Origin: JAFGPJ01 sp964439135
Lineage (GTDB): Bacteria > Planctomycetota > Phycisphaerae > Sedimentisphaerales > Anaerobacaceae
Assembly (NCBI GenBank): GCA_964439135.1
Contig: CAYTNN010000180.1
Coordinates: 1 to 9,105 of the forward strand
Reading direction: 5' to 3'
DNA length: 9,105 bases
Within the stretch, counting starts at the first letter, position 1; every line of letters starts with the position of its first letter. This document shows, piece after piece, positions 1 to 6,253 of this stretch. The notes under the pieces were generated by a model that was given only the letters and a program-made list of their open reading frames with translations, was not told the origin of the DNA and did not search any database. Both the position numbers and the translations under genes were made by a program.

Positions 1-285
1 GAAAAGCCCCGCTTCCACGGCACAGGCCATGAAGACGAATACCAGGGCGGCTGGTCCACTTTCTGGCTGACGAATCCCTATTCCCTGCCGCTCTTTGGCC
101 AGCCAAAAACAAAAGACCTGATTGATGTTTTTGGGCAGGTAAACGGCTCAACCACCGCTTATCGATTCTGGCCGGGCAAGATTCACTTCAAAAAATCGAT
201 AACCATTTCAACCGAGCACGGAAATCATAACGACACGCCGGCAAATTATTCTTCGCTCGTATATTATTACTATATTCTCAATTAA
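1..285 (+). CDS. C-terminal fragment of a DUF2961 / GH172-type glycoside hydrolase
   Basis: The first reading frame is open from the window edge to a TAA at 283-285, giving the last 94 residues of a larger protein. It contains FHGTGHEDEYQGGW (residues 5-18), which matches the conserved GTGxEDxxxGGW motif of DUF2961 proteins (CAZy GH172). It also has the typical C-terminal pattern: YRFWPGKIHFKKSITISTEHG (about residues 57-77) followed by NDTPANYSSLVYYY. GH172 members act on fructofuranosides and arabinofuranosides, and many are secreted, but the N-terminus that would show a signal peptide lies outside the window. The exact substrate cannot be inferred. The next gene, gpsA, has its own promoter, so the two are probably not co-transcribed. 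The family call rests on recognised motifs; activity is inferred. Confidence 0.8.
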   Translation, partial: EKPRFHGTGHEDEYQGGWSTFWLTNPYSLPLFGQPKTKDLIDVFGQVNGSTTAYRFWPGKIHFKKSITISTEHGNHNDTPANYSSLVYYYYILN

Positions 286-313
286 TGCTCTGCGTTGATT
301 ATAAACATCAACA

Positions 314-342
314 TTGACATTCTCTGTACGGATTGGTTTAAT
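314..342 (+). promoter_or_regulatory. Sigma-70-type promoter of gpsA
   Basis: A perfect -35 box TTGACA lies at 314-319. It is followed, after exactly 17 bp, by TTTAAT at 337-342, a 5/6 match to the -10 consensus. The expected transcription start is about 348-351, at or just before the gpsA ATG at 351. The message would therefore have essentially no leader. Confidence 0.65.
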
Positions 343-350
343 TCGCCTCT

Positions 351-1412
351 ATGTTCAAGAATATTGCAATAATCGGCGATGGCGGAATGGGCACCGTTCT
401 GGGTATGCTACTATGCGAGAAGGGCATAGCAGCGAGTATTTGGGGTTATGACCGTCGGCAGTTGGAAGAAACAGCAAAGAATCGTGAGAACAGGAAATTT
501 CTGCCCGGCTACAAACTACCCAAAGAGCTCGAGTTTGAGCATGACGATAAGCGTATAATGTCCGGAGTCGACCTGATAGTTTCGGCCGTGCCGTGCCAGT
601 TTATGAGATCTGTCTGGACCAGGCTGAAGGATTATGTGCCGCAGGGCGTCCCCATTGTCTCGGTTGCCAAGGGTATCGAGAATGATACACTGTTGCGTCC
701 AACCGAGATATTGGCAGAGGTTCTTCACTTGTCGATTGCCGATTGCCGAATTCCGATTTCAAAATCGAAAATCGAAAATCGAAAATCGCCAATCTCCAGG
801 CTGGCTGTACTCAGCGGACCGACGATAGCGGATGAATTAGCCAGGAAACTTCCGGCAACGGCCTGCTCGGCGTCCCGCAATGAGTCGTTAGCCAAAAAAA
901 TTCAGCATACCTTTTCAGACAATGTCCCATGGTTTCGTGTTTATACGAATACGGACGTTGTCGGAGTCGAATTGGCCGGTGCGATGAAAAACGTGATTGC
1001 CATAGCAGCGGGAATAATAGACGGCGCGGGCGCCGGAGATAACGCCAAAGCGGCACTTCTGACCAGGGGATTAGCGGAAATAAAACGCCTAGGAATTAAA
1101 ATGGGAGCAAGGCCGCAGACCTTCTCGGGACTGACCGGACTGGGTGATTTAGTCACGACCTGCATCTCCCCAACGGGAAGAAACCGCTCGTTCGGCGAAA
1201 GGATAGGACGGGGCCAAACAATTGAACAAGCCCGGGGTGCCAACGAATCGGTGGTCGAGGGTATTGCCACCTGTGAATCGGTTATTGCTCTTGCCGAGCG
1301 ATATGGCGTCGAGATGCCGATTACGCAGGCGGTCTATAAAGTGCTGTTTGAAAACAAGCCGGTGCGAATAGCAATTGCCGATTTAATGAAACGCCGCCTC
1401 AAGGCCGAGTGA
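351..1412 (+). CDS. gpsA: Glycerol-3-phosphate dehydrogenase [NAD(P)+] with in-frame repeat insertion
   Basis: Soluble enzyme that reduces dihydroxyacetone phosphate to sn-glycerol-3-phosphate, the backbone for phospholipid synthesis. The 353-residue protein starts with a Rossmann fold carrying GDGGMG (residues 9-14). SVAKGIE (104-110) and LSGPTIADE (154-162) follow. The C-terminal domain has GVELAGAMKNVIAIAAG (205-221), where K213 aligns with the catalytic lysine, then NAKAALLTRG (231-240) and GLTGLGDLVTTC (260-271). Family members are usually about 330-340 residues. The excess lies at about residues 128-149, where E. coli GpsA has only a short loop between the AREAL-like helix and LAVISGPT; here a repeat-encoded segment rich in K, S, N and R is inserted. 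No Shine-Dalgarno precedes the ATG, consistent with the leaderless arrangement implied by the promoter. All recognised active-site motifs are intact, so the gene is probably functional. Confidence 0.95.
   Translation: MFKNIAIIGDGGMGTVLGMLLCEKGIAASIWGYDRRQLEETAKNRENRKFLPGYKLPKELEFEHDDKRIMSGVDLIVSAVPCQFMRSVWTRLKDYVPQGVPIVSVAKGIENDTLLRPTEILAEVLHLSIADCRIPISKSKIENRKSPISRLAVLSGPTIADELARKLPATACSASRNESLAKKIQHTFSDNVPWFRVYTNTDVVGVELAGAMKNVIAIAAGIIDGAGAGDNAKAALLTRGLAEIKRLGIKMGARPQTFSGLTGLGDLVTTCISPTGRNRSFGERIGRGQTIEQARGANESVVEGIATCESVIALAERYGVEMPITQAVYKVLFENKPVRIAIADLMKRRLKAE
733..797 (+). repeat. Palindromic heptad repeat element inside gpsA
   Basis: Four heptads of the form CGATTNN or a close variant (CGATTGC twice, CGAATTC, CGATTTC; 733-760) are followed by four exact copies of AAAATCG (761-788). 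AAAATCG is the reverse complement of CGATTTT. The two 28-nt halves are therefore mutually inverted and could fold into an imperfect hairpin. The outer arms 734-744 and 784-794 pair with one mismatch. The segment encodes about 20 extra GpsA residues in frame. It resembles dispersed repeats that encode IENRKS-like peptides in some metagenomic genomes, which I am recalling rather than demonstrating. Confidence 0.8.
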
Positions 1413-1468
1413 TGTAGGGTGGGCATTGCCCACCAACTTTGAAAATGGTGTGCTGTGCACACCCTACA
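1413..1468. repeat. 56-bp composite palindromic repeat (GTAGGGTGGGCA type)
   Basis: The outer arms TGTAGGGTG (1413-1421) and CACCCTACA (1460-1468) are perfect inverted repeats. Between them are two further palindromes: GGGCATTGCCC (1421-1431), and GGTGTGC/GCACACC around a TGT loop (1447-1463). The element begins at the base directly after the gpsA stop codon. It resembles the GTAGGGTGGGCAxTGCCCACC repeats dispersed in many bacterial genomes. That likeness is from memory; the symmetry is seen directly. Confidence 0.75.
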
Positions 1469-1546
1469 AAGTCCCATAAACTTTCTGTTCAACACGTCTG
1501 TAACCGGCCACTTCTGCGATCCACAGCGGCAGTTTTCAATAAAATC

Positions 1547-1588
1547 ACTTCCTGACGAAAAATTTATCCCGCTCAGGAAGTTTTTATT
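1547..1588 (+). terminator. Probable intrinsic terminator of gpsA
   Basis: The inverted arms ACTTCCTGA (1547-1555) and TCAGGAAGT (1573-1581) form a perfect 9-bp stem around a 17-nt loop. A T-rich tail (TTTTTATTAT) starts at 1581. The position, about 135 bases after the gpsA stop and upstream of the pilM promoter, suits a boundary between transcription units. The long loop and the modest GC content of the stem are drawbacks. Confidence 0.55.
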
Positions 1589-1728
1589 ATCGGAAAAATT
1601 CAAAAGGATTTACTTCGTTCACAAGCTCCAAAACGGCCTCGATGAATTCCGATCGCTGATTTTATCAGAAGTGGATTCGGTCTTTTGCAATTCTTTGCCA
1701 AATGATTGCCGAATATTTTAGCCGGTGC

Positions 1729-1758
1729 TTGGCTGACTTGGGTTCTGTTTCATATATT
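1729..1758 (+). promoter_or_regulatory. Candidate sigma-70 promoter of the pil cluster
   Basis: TTGGCT (1729-1734) and TATATT (1753-1758) are separated by 18 bp. They match the -35 and -10 consensus at 4/6 and 5/6 positions. Initiation near 1765 would give a leader of about 60 nt before the pilM ATG at 1826. It also argues against the in-frame TTG at 1763 as the start codon. Confidence 0.4.
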
Positions 1759-1825
1759 TTAGTTGGAACCACGGATGTTGTTAAAAAGCACGGGGCCAAG
1801 TTATTTAATACAGGTGCAATATAAT

Positions 1826-2803
1826 ATGTTAGGACTTTTGAAAAACCACACACACGCGATCGGCGTTGACGTCAGGCATGACAGTCTGAAGCTGGCTCAG
1901 CTTGGGAGCAACGGACAAAGTACAAGTGTAATTGCAGGCAACAGAAAACAAAGGCCCTTGGAGATAGAACCCGGCAGCAGTGACTGGCAAAGATGGGCCA
2001 TCGAGAATATACGCTTATTGACAACATACGGTGACTTTCGGGGCAAAGAAGTCATCGCGGCAATGCCTGAAACTGATGTATTTATCGATCATATCAAAAT
2101 GCCGAAGATAAACAAATGCAAGCCTCATGACGCCATCTTCTCGAAGATCAAGCAGAAACTTCCGTTCGAGCCTCTTGAAGAGAACACGATGATGCAATAC
2201 ATCGAGACCGAGCAGGATAACGTTCTGATAATGGCAACCGAACGAACAATTATTGACAGACATCTGGCCATATATGAAAAAGCCGGCCTGTCCATCAAAT
2301 CCATCGGTGTCTGGCCGTTAGCTCTGACAAATTGTTATGTAAGATTTTTCGGCCGGCGTAAATCCGACCTTGAAGCAATTGTAATGCTCATTTGTCTCGA
2401 AGAAAACTGCACTAACGTCGTTATTTGCCGCCATAAGAATCTGCTCTTTGCTCATTCTGTATCAATAGGCCTCAAACAACTTGTTGACGAGCAGTCGGTA
2501 TCGAGATTGGTGATGGAAATAACAGGCTGCAAACGGCAGTTCAATATGATGTACAGAAACGCTCAAATAGAGCGCTTGATTTTTCTTTCAGGTCAGGCTG
2601 TAGATAAAGACGTGTGTGCAACAATAGCAAAGCAACTGGAAATGCCTGCACAGATGGGAGATTGTCTGGCGGCAGTGGAAATAACTAAATCCTGCCGCCT
2701 GAGCAGGGACATCGAACATGACAAAGGACATCTGGGCGACCAAATAGACAGAAGAGATTGTCCCGTCAACTGGGCTGTTACCTTCGGACTCAGCTTATCG
2801 TAG
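1826..2803 (+). CDS. pilM: PilM-like actin-fold protein of the type IV pilus alignment complex
   Basis: PilM is a cytoplasmic actin-like protein that binds the N-terminal tail of PilN and couples the cytoplasmic and inner-membrane parts of the pilus machine. The 325 residues follow the family plan: MLGLLKNHTHAIGVDVRHDS at the N-terminus; VFIDHIKMPKI (residues 85-95); the KLPFEPLEENTM segment (111-122); VLIMATERTIIDRHLAIYEKAGL (133-155); LLFAHSVSIG (206-215); LIFLSGQAV (251-259); and a final NWAVTFGLSLS. The nucleotide-binding motifs are eroded: the usual DIGSxS reads DVRHDS, and the second DIGxxxT-type motif reads CLEENCT. It may therefore be a pseudo-ATPase. An in-frame TTG lies upstream at 1763, but ATG 1826 has AGGTG nine bases before it and matches family N-termini. 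It is the first gene of the cluster; pilN follows after 62 bases. Confidence 0.87.
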   Translation: MLGLLKNHTHAIGVDVRHDSLKLAQLGSNGQSTSVIAGNRKQRPLEIEPGSSDWQRWAIENIRLLTTYGDFRGKEVIAAMPETDVFIDHIKMPKINKCKPHDAIFSKIKQKLPFEPLEENTMMQYIETEQDNVLIMATERTIIDRHLAIYEKAGLSIKSIGVWPLALTNCYVRFFGRRKSDLEAIVMLICLEENCTNVVICRHKNLLFAHSVSIGLKQLVDEQSVSRLVMEITGCKRQFNMMYRNAQIERLIFLSGQAVDKDVCATIAKQLEMPAQMGDCLAAVEITKSCRLSRDIEHDKGHLGDQIDRRDCPVNWAVTFGLSLS

Positions 2804-2806
2804 AGA

Positions 2807-2833
2807 CGGGCGCCCGGACGTGACAGAGTCTGT
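2807..2833 (+). other. Palindromes in the pilM-pilN gap
   Basis: A perfect 10-bp palindrome CGGGCGCCCG lies at 2807-2816, four bases after the pilM stop. A second small inverted repeat, ACAGA-G-TCTGT, spans 2823-2833. Neither is followed by a T-run, so this is not an intrinsic terminator. A role in mRNA folding or processing is possible. Confidence 0.4.
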
Positions 2834-2865
2834 TCGGCAACCTGACAAAGGGAGGTAAACTTAAA

Positions 2866-3618
2866 ATGGTAAATATAAATTTTGTTCCTGATGATTACAC
2901 CCAAAGCAACGAATCCCGCAGAACGAACTTGATCTACCTTGTTCTGTTTGCGGTGGTGATGACGGCATTAGGCGGCTCATTTGTGTCTATCAAGATACGC
3001 CAGCGCGCCTGCCGTATCAGTGAAGAGCTGGTTAACGCCAGGATGACCGAGATACAAGAGGCCATAAAGCAGTTCGAGGAGCTTCAGTCCAAAAAAAGAG
3101 AGATGATGAAGACAGCCCTTACCACCGCGGAACTGCTCGAACCCGTGCCGAGAAGCATTTTGCTGGCGTCGCTGACGAATAACCTGCCTCAGGGCGTGTC
3201 ACTTTCGGAGGTGAGCATGATTCAGAAGCAATCGAAGCAAAGCACCGCGGCTGTAAAAACAAGTAAATACCAGGCGGCCCAGGCCCAGAAAACGGCGTCT
3301 CAATCGAACGGCTCGCAACAACAGGCCGCCCAATCGCAAAGGAACGAGCCTGAGAATCCGGAGAAATTGCTGGAGACACATATAAACATAGGAGGCATAG
3401 CACCAAGTGACCTTCAGGTCGCAAGCTATATCGAACAGTTGAGCAATTCGAGCTTGTTGGATAACGTGGCGCTAATAGAGTCAAAAGAATACAAACTCCA
3501 GGACGGCACGGTGAGGCAGTTCAAATTGAGTGCAATGCTCCGGAAAAATGTCCATCTTACCAAGGAAGACATCGAAGGGATCAAGAGCAAAGCTGAAAAT
3601 ACCGTCTGGAATTTCTAA
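2866..3618 (+). CDS. pilN: PilN-like inner-membrane pilus alignment protein
   Basis: PilN is a bitopic inner-membrane protein. Its short cytoplasmic tail binds PilM and its periplasmic part pairs with PilO. The 250-residue protein starts MVNINFVPDDY, which matches the conserved INLLP-type PilM-binding tail. One membrane segment follows at about residues 22-42, then a coiled coil at about 48-84. A low-complexity linker rich in K, Q, S and A covers about 120-165. A C-terminal ferredoxin-like domain runs from about 170 to 228 and includes INIGGIAPSDLQVASYIEQL, close to the PilN GxAxSNxxVxxFMxxL pattern. GGAGG at 2851-2855 supports the ATG. The linker lengthens the protein beyond the roughly 180-200 residues common for PilN. 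Position between pilM and pilO supports the call, since sequence identity in this family is low. Confidence 0.85.
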   Translation: MVNINFVPDDYTQSNESRRTNLIYLVLFAVVMTALGGSFVSIKIRQRACRISEELVNARMTEIQEAIKQFEELQSKKREMMKTALTTAELLEPVPRSILLASLTNNLPQGVSLSEVSMIQKQSKQSTAAVKTSKYQAAQAQKTASQSNGSQQQAAQSQRNEPENPEKLLETHINIGGIAPSDLQVASYIEQLSNSSLLDNVALIESKEYKLQDGTVRQFKLSAMLRKNVHLTKEDIEGIKSKAENTVWNF

Positions 3619-3659
3619 TGCCGGTACCGGTTGAGGCCCCTGATAGGGCCCCGGCGGCA
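3619..3659 (+). other. GC-rich stem-loop in the pilN-pilO gap
   Basis: The element starts at the base after the pilN stop. TGCCG (3619-3623) pairs with CGGCA (3655-3659), CCGG (3627-3630) with CCGG (3651-3654), and GGCCC (3635-3639) with GGGCC (3646-3650), closing a CTGATA loop. It is strong but lacks a T-run, so it is more likely an mRNA stability or processing structure, or a small dispersed palindrome, than a terminator. Confidence 0.55.
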
Positions 3660-3691
3660 AATTGGTTCATCTTTAAAACGAGGGCATAATT

Positions 3692-4228
3692 ATGACTGGC
3701 AATTTTAGGAAAGTGGTTTTTTTCGTCTTGATATTGGGTGTGGCTGTGGTTGGTTATCAATACATGATTAAGCCGGCCAACACGCATCTGGCTGAGGTCA
3801 AAAGCCGTGTCGATACGAAATTTGCTCAATTAGCAAAATTCCAACAAGCCACCGCAGCGGCAGAGGATCTCACAAAACAGCTTGAGCAATTGAAGGAGGC
3901 GATAGGGTTTTTTGAAAGCAGACTACCTCCTAAAAGTCAGATTCACGAAGTGCTCGAACAGGTTACTGTAATTGCACAAAAGGAAGGTCTCGAGCCTAAA
4001 ACAATTCGAACGCTCACGGAAAAGGACAATAGCGGCTATATAGAACAGCCGTTAAAAATGGAGCTGGTGGGCAATTTCAACTCGTTTTACTCGTTCCTGT
4101 TAGAGCTTGAGAATCTGCCGCGAATAATGAAAATTCGCGAGCTAAAATTAGAAAAGCAAAAGACCGACGAAGGTCAAATAGCGGCAAACTTTATCGTGAG
4201 CATATTTTTCCAGAATAAAGTCGGTTAA
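3692..4228 (+). CDS. pilO: PilO-like inner-membrane pilus alignment protein
   Basis: PilO is the bitopic partner of PilN; their periplasmic domains heterodimerise and adjust pilus extension and retraction. The 178-residue protein has a short cytoplasmic start, a membrane segment at about residues 8-25, and a heptad-like coiled coil at about 30-76 (LTKQLEQLKEAIGFFESRLP). A ferredoxin-like domain fills the rest, including the characteristic VGNFNSFYSFLLELENLPRI (126-145) and the strand IRELKLEKQ. In known PilO proteins the equivalent stretch reads GxYxxFYxFLxxLExxPRI. AGGG at 3681-3684, seven bases before the ATG, supports the start. It lies between pilN and the PilP-like gene, the canonical order. 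No sequence oddities were seen. Confidence 0.88.
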   Translation: MTGNFRKVVFFVLILGVAVVGYQYMIKPANTHLAEVKSRVDTKFAQLAKFQQATAAAEDLTKQLEQLKEAIGFFESRLPPKSQIHEVLEQVTVIAQKEGLEPKTIRTLTEKDNSGYIEQPLKMELVGNFNSFYSFLLELENLPRIMKIRELKLEKQKTDEGQIAANFIVSIFFQNKVG

Positions 4229-4273
4229 AAGAAACTTAACCCGAATCAGATACGAAATTAACGGAGCTTAGCT

Positions 4274-4999
4274 ATGTTATCTTTTTTACGTGAGCAGGGT
4301 AACGCGGATTTGCCGGCACAAAAACCGGATACCGCCGCCGAAGCGGCACCGGGTGACGGCGCCGAAAAACCACGGGAGCAGGAATATCTTACCGTAGCGG
4401 CTTCTGGAAAACGAACCCGCAAGAGTACGATATTGCTTGCCGTTTTGTTTATCATTGGCCTGTTGTGCCTCGGGTATATGATCAAAAAGAGCACACCCAA
4501 GGCGGCCTCGGCAGCGTCTGGTGTCACTGAAGAAACGCAGCTTGAGGCGGCCGTCGCCCGGCTTACCGGCGTTAAGTCGGAAATGTTCAACAGTATGGAC
4601 GAGATAGTCAGGAAATTCTATGAGTTTTCTGATGTGGTCCAGGTCAAGGTCGGCGAACTGGTTAAAAATCCTTTCAAACTTGAAGTATTGTCGGCAAATG
4701 TGAAAGAAGAACCCCGCATCGAGATAAAAGTCCCCGAAGTTGACATCGAAATGGCACAGCAACAGCAGATAAGACAAAAAGCAAAAGAAATGAAGCTTCA
4801 TGGTATTATGCGCTCGGATCGGGGTGAATGCTGCATGATCGACGATAAAACTCTCTACGAGGGAGATTATATTAAAGAATTCATGGTTCGCCAAATTGGC
4901 GATAATTTCGTTAAGCTCGAATGGAATCACAATCGTAATAACGGGTCTTTGGGAACCCAATCAGAGCCTGTGGAGATCATGCTGAACTTGTTGGATTGA
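4274..4999 (+). CDS. PilP/GspC-like membrane-anchored pilus protein (divergent)
   Basis: Canonical PilP is a periplasmic lipoprotein linking PilNO to the secretin PilQ. This 241-residue protein occupies the pilP slot but is built differently. A hydrophilic A/E/P-rich cytoplasmic stretch (1-50) is followed by one membrane segment (about 52-70) with no lipobox at the N-terminus. A long spacer comes next, including a possible helix at 85-130 and a Q-rich patch at 161-170. The C-terminal domain (about 173-239) reads LHGIMRSDRGECCMIDDKTL, then YEGDYIKEFMVRQIGDNFVKLEW. That recalls the PilP/GspC/GspB homology domain pattern LxGIxxSxxxxxxxIDxxxxxxGDxIxxxxVxxIxxxxVxL. GGAG at 4263-4266 supports the start. 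The fold assignment is an inference from pattern and position, and GspB-like is the main alternative. A vicinal cysteine pair (186-187) stands out. Confidence 0.6.
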   Translation: MLSFLREQGNADLPAQKPDTAAEAAPGDGAEKPREQEYLTVAASGKRTRKSTILLAVLFIIGLLCLGYMIKKSTPKAASAASGVTEETQLEAAVARLTGVKSEMFNSMDEIVRKFYEFSDVVQVKVGELVKNPFKLEVLSANVKEEPRIEIKVPEVDIEMAQQQQIRQKAKEMKLHGIMRSDRGECCMIDDKTLYEGDYIKEFMVRQIGDNFVKLEWNHNRNNGSLGTQSEPVEIMLNLLD

Positions 5000-5041
5000 G
5001 ACTACTGTTTGTACTTAAAACATCGTCTAAAAAAACTCTTT

Positions 5042-5045
5042 GGAG
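5042..5045 (+). promoter_or_regulatory. Ribosome binding site that fixes the pilT start
   Basis: GGAG lies nine bases before ATG 5055. It overlaps the alternative in-frame TTG at 5040-5042, so translation from that TTG is unlikely and the protein starts MVNIKTIL. Confidence 0.6.
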
Positions 5046-5054
5046 AAAGGTGAA

Positions 5055-6176
5055 ATGGTAAACATAAAAACGATATTAGAAAACGTAATAGACAACGGAG
5101 CAAGCGATTTGCATGTCAACGTTGGTATGCCGCCGATATTGCGAAGGAATACAGAGTTGACCGAGCTGGATTTTCCCGCCATCAGCAACGAGGATGCCAA
5201 AGAAATGGTTCTTTCCATGATTGGGCCCAACAGGTACAAAAAGTTCGAAGAAAACAAGGACCTCGATTTCTCGACAAATCTCGATGACGGCCATCGATTC
5301 CGAGTTAACGCTCACTTTCAGCGGGATACAATTGCAATTTCATTCAGAGTTATTCCGAATCAGATTCCCGCCTTGGATGAATTGCACCTGCCGCCGATAG
5401 TCAAAGAGCTGACCGATTTACCGAGAGGTCTTGTGCTCATAACCGGCCACACCGGTTCTGGAAAAAGTACGTCACTGGCGGCGATGGTGGACTTGATAAA
5501 TAACAAGTATCGAAAACGCATAATTACGCTGGAAGACCCTATCGAGTATATGATAGAGAATAAAAACAGTATGGTCGAACAGCGAGAGATCGGCTCAGAC
5601 TGTCCAGAATTTGCTTCAGGGCTTAAACACGCGCTTCGGCAGGACCCGGATATCATTATGGTTGGTGAGATGAGAGACCTGGAGACCACCGGATCAACAA
5701 TTACGGCTGCTGAAACCGGACACCTTGTCTTCAGTACGCTGCACACGATCAATGCTTCGCAGACGATCGAACGTATTATCGATATCTATCCCGCAGCTCA
5801 GCAAAATCAGATTCGAACGATGCTGGCCAATACGCTGCAGGCGGTGCTCTCGCAGACACTGTTCAGACGGGTTGATGAGCCGGGAATGGTTCCCTGTACC
5901 GAAATACTGCTATGTACATCCGCGGTGAGAAACTGCATTCGTGAGAATAGAATCTATGAGATTCCAAATATTATCGAAACTTCCCGCAGACTGGGTATGC
6001 AGAATTTGGACAACAGCATAACCGATATGTACTTCAAGGGTTACATAGACAGGGATGAGGCCATAATGCGGTCGAGCAATCCGGCGAAAATGGAAAAGAC
6101 GCTCGTACCGGTCGATGGGTTTGAAGTTGTTCAGCCTCATCAAGAGGCTGAAGAGGCTGCCGTTCTGCAGCAATAA
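5055..6176 (+). CDS. pilT: PilT-type hexameric ATPase (pilus retraction)
   Basis: Cytoplasmic secretion-superfamily ATPase that disassembles pilin subunits into the membrane and retracts the fibre. In the 373-residue protein, the N-terminal PAS-like domain holds the GASDLHVNVGMPP signature (residues 15-27). The core carries Walker A GHTGSGKST (131-139), the Asp box IITLEDPIEY (156-165), Walker B DPDIIMVGEMRD (197-208) and the His box AAETGHLVFSTLHT (218-231). SAVRNCIRENR (289-299) corresponds to the AIRNLIRE motif that marks PilT/PilU rather than the extension ATPase PilB. Length is normal for PilT (about 340-380). The last 20 residues are acidic and probably flexible. Its place between the alignment-complex genes and pilC is compatible with a T4P operon, but no PilB-type ATPase is present here. 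Biochemical direction of action is inferred from the motif. Confidence 0.96.
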   Translation: MVNIKTILENVIDNGASDLHVNVGMPPILRRNTELTELDFPAISNEDAKEMVLSMIGPNRYKKFEENKDLDFSTNLDDGHRFRVNAHFQRDTIAISFRVIPNQIPALDELHLPPIVKELTDLPRGLVLITGHTGSGKSTSLAAMVDLINNKYRKRIITLEDPIEYMIENKNSMVEQREIGSDCPEFASGLKHALRQDPDIIMVGEMRDLETTGSTITAAETGHLVFSTLHTINASQTIERIIDIYPAAQQNQIRTMLANTLQAVLSQTLFRRVDEPGMVPCTEILLCTSAVRNCIRENRIYEIPNIIETSRRLGMQNLDNSITDMYFKGYIDRDEAIMRSSNPAKMEKTLVPVDGFEVVQPHQEAEEAAVLQQ

Positions 6177-6237
6177 CCAGCACCTGCATTCGCTGGTGCG
6201 TAACGTGTCCCCGGAAAAAGACCCGACAGGGCCGGGG
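6177..6237 (+). other. Stem-loops in the pilT-pilC gap
   Basis: Two structures follow the pilT stop. The first can form as CCAGC (6177-6181) with GCTGG (6192-6196), or as GCACC (6180-6184) with GGTGC (6195-6199). The second pairs CCCCGG (6209-6214) with CCGGGG (6232-6237) and contains an inner CCC-GACA-GGG hairpin (6222-6231). There is no T-run. The inner hairpin resembles the CCC/GGG hairpin after pilN. Confidence 0.45.
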
Positions 6238-6253
6238 CAGTCAATACAGAAAG

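Larger units (their letters stand above)
1413..1825. other. Gene-free intergenic region between gpsA and the pil cluster
   Basis: These 413 bases hold the composite palindrome at the left end, a terminator-like hairpin near 1547-1588, a short CTGAT-TTT-ATCAG hairpin at 1656-1668, and a promoter candidate at 1729-1758. The only sizeable plus-strand reading frame starts inside the repeat, crosses the terminator hairpin, has no ribosome binding site and resembles no family I know. I see no protein gene or structured RNA here beyond the listed sites. Confidence 0.6.

Noticed and set aside
733..797. gpsA as a pseudogene because of the inserted repeat
   Set aside because: The frame stays open through the insertion and all recognised motifs downstream, including K213, are intact.
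1455..1721. 88-residue plus-strand reading frame between gpsA and pilM
   Set aside because: It starts with GTG inside the palindromic repeat, has no ribosome binding site, spans the terminator hairpin and resembles no known family.
1763..1825. N-terminal extension of PilM from TTG 1763
   Set aside because: The TTG lies about five bases from the predicted promoter -10 box, has no ribosome binding site, and the extra residues do not match PilM N-termini.
3619..3659. Intrinsic terminator after pilN
   Set aside because: The stem-loop is strong but no T-run follows, and pilO with a good ribosome binding site starts 33 bases later.
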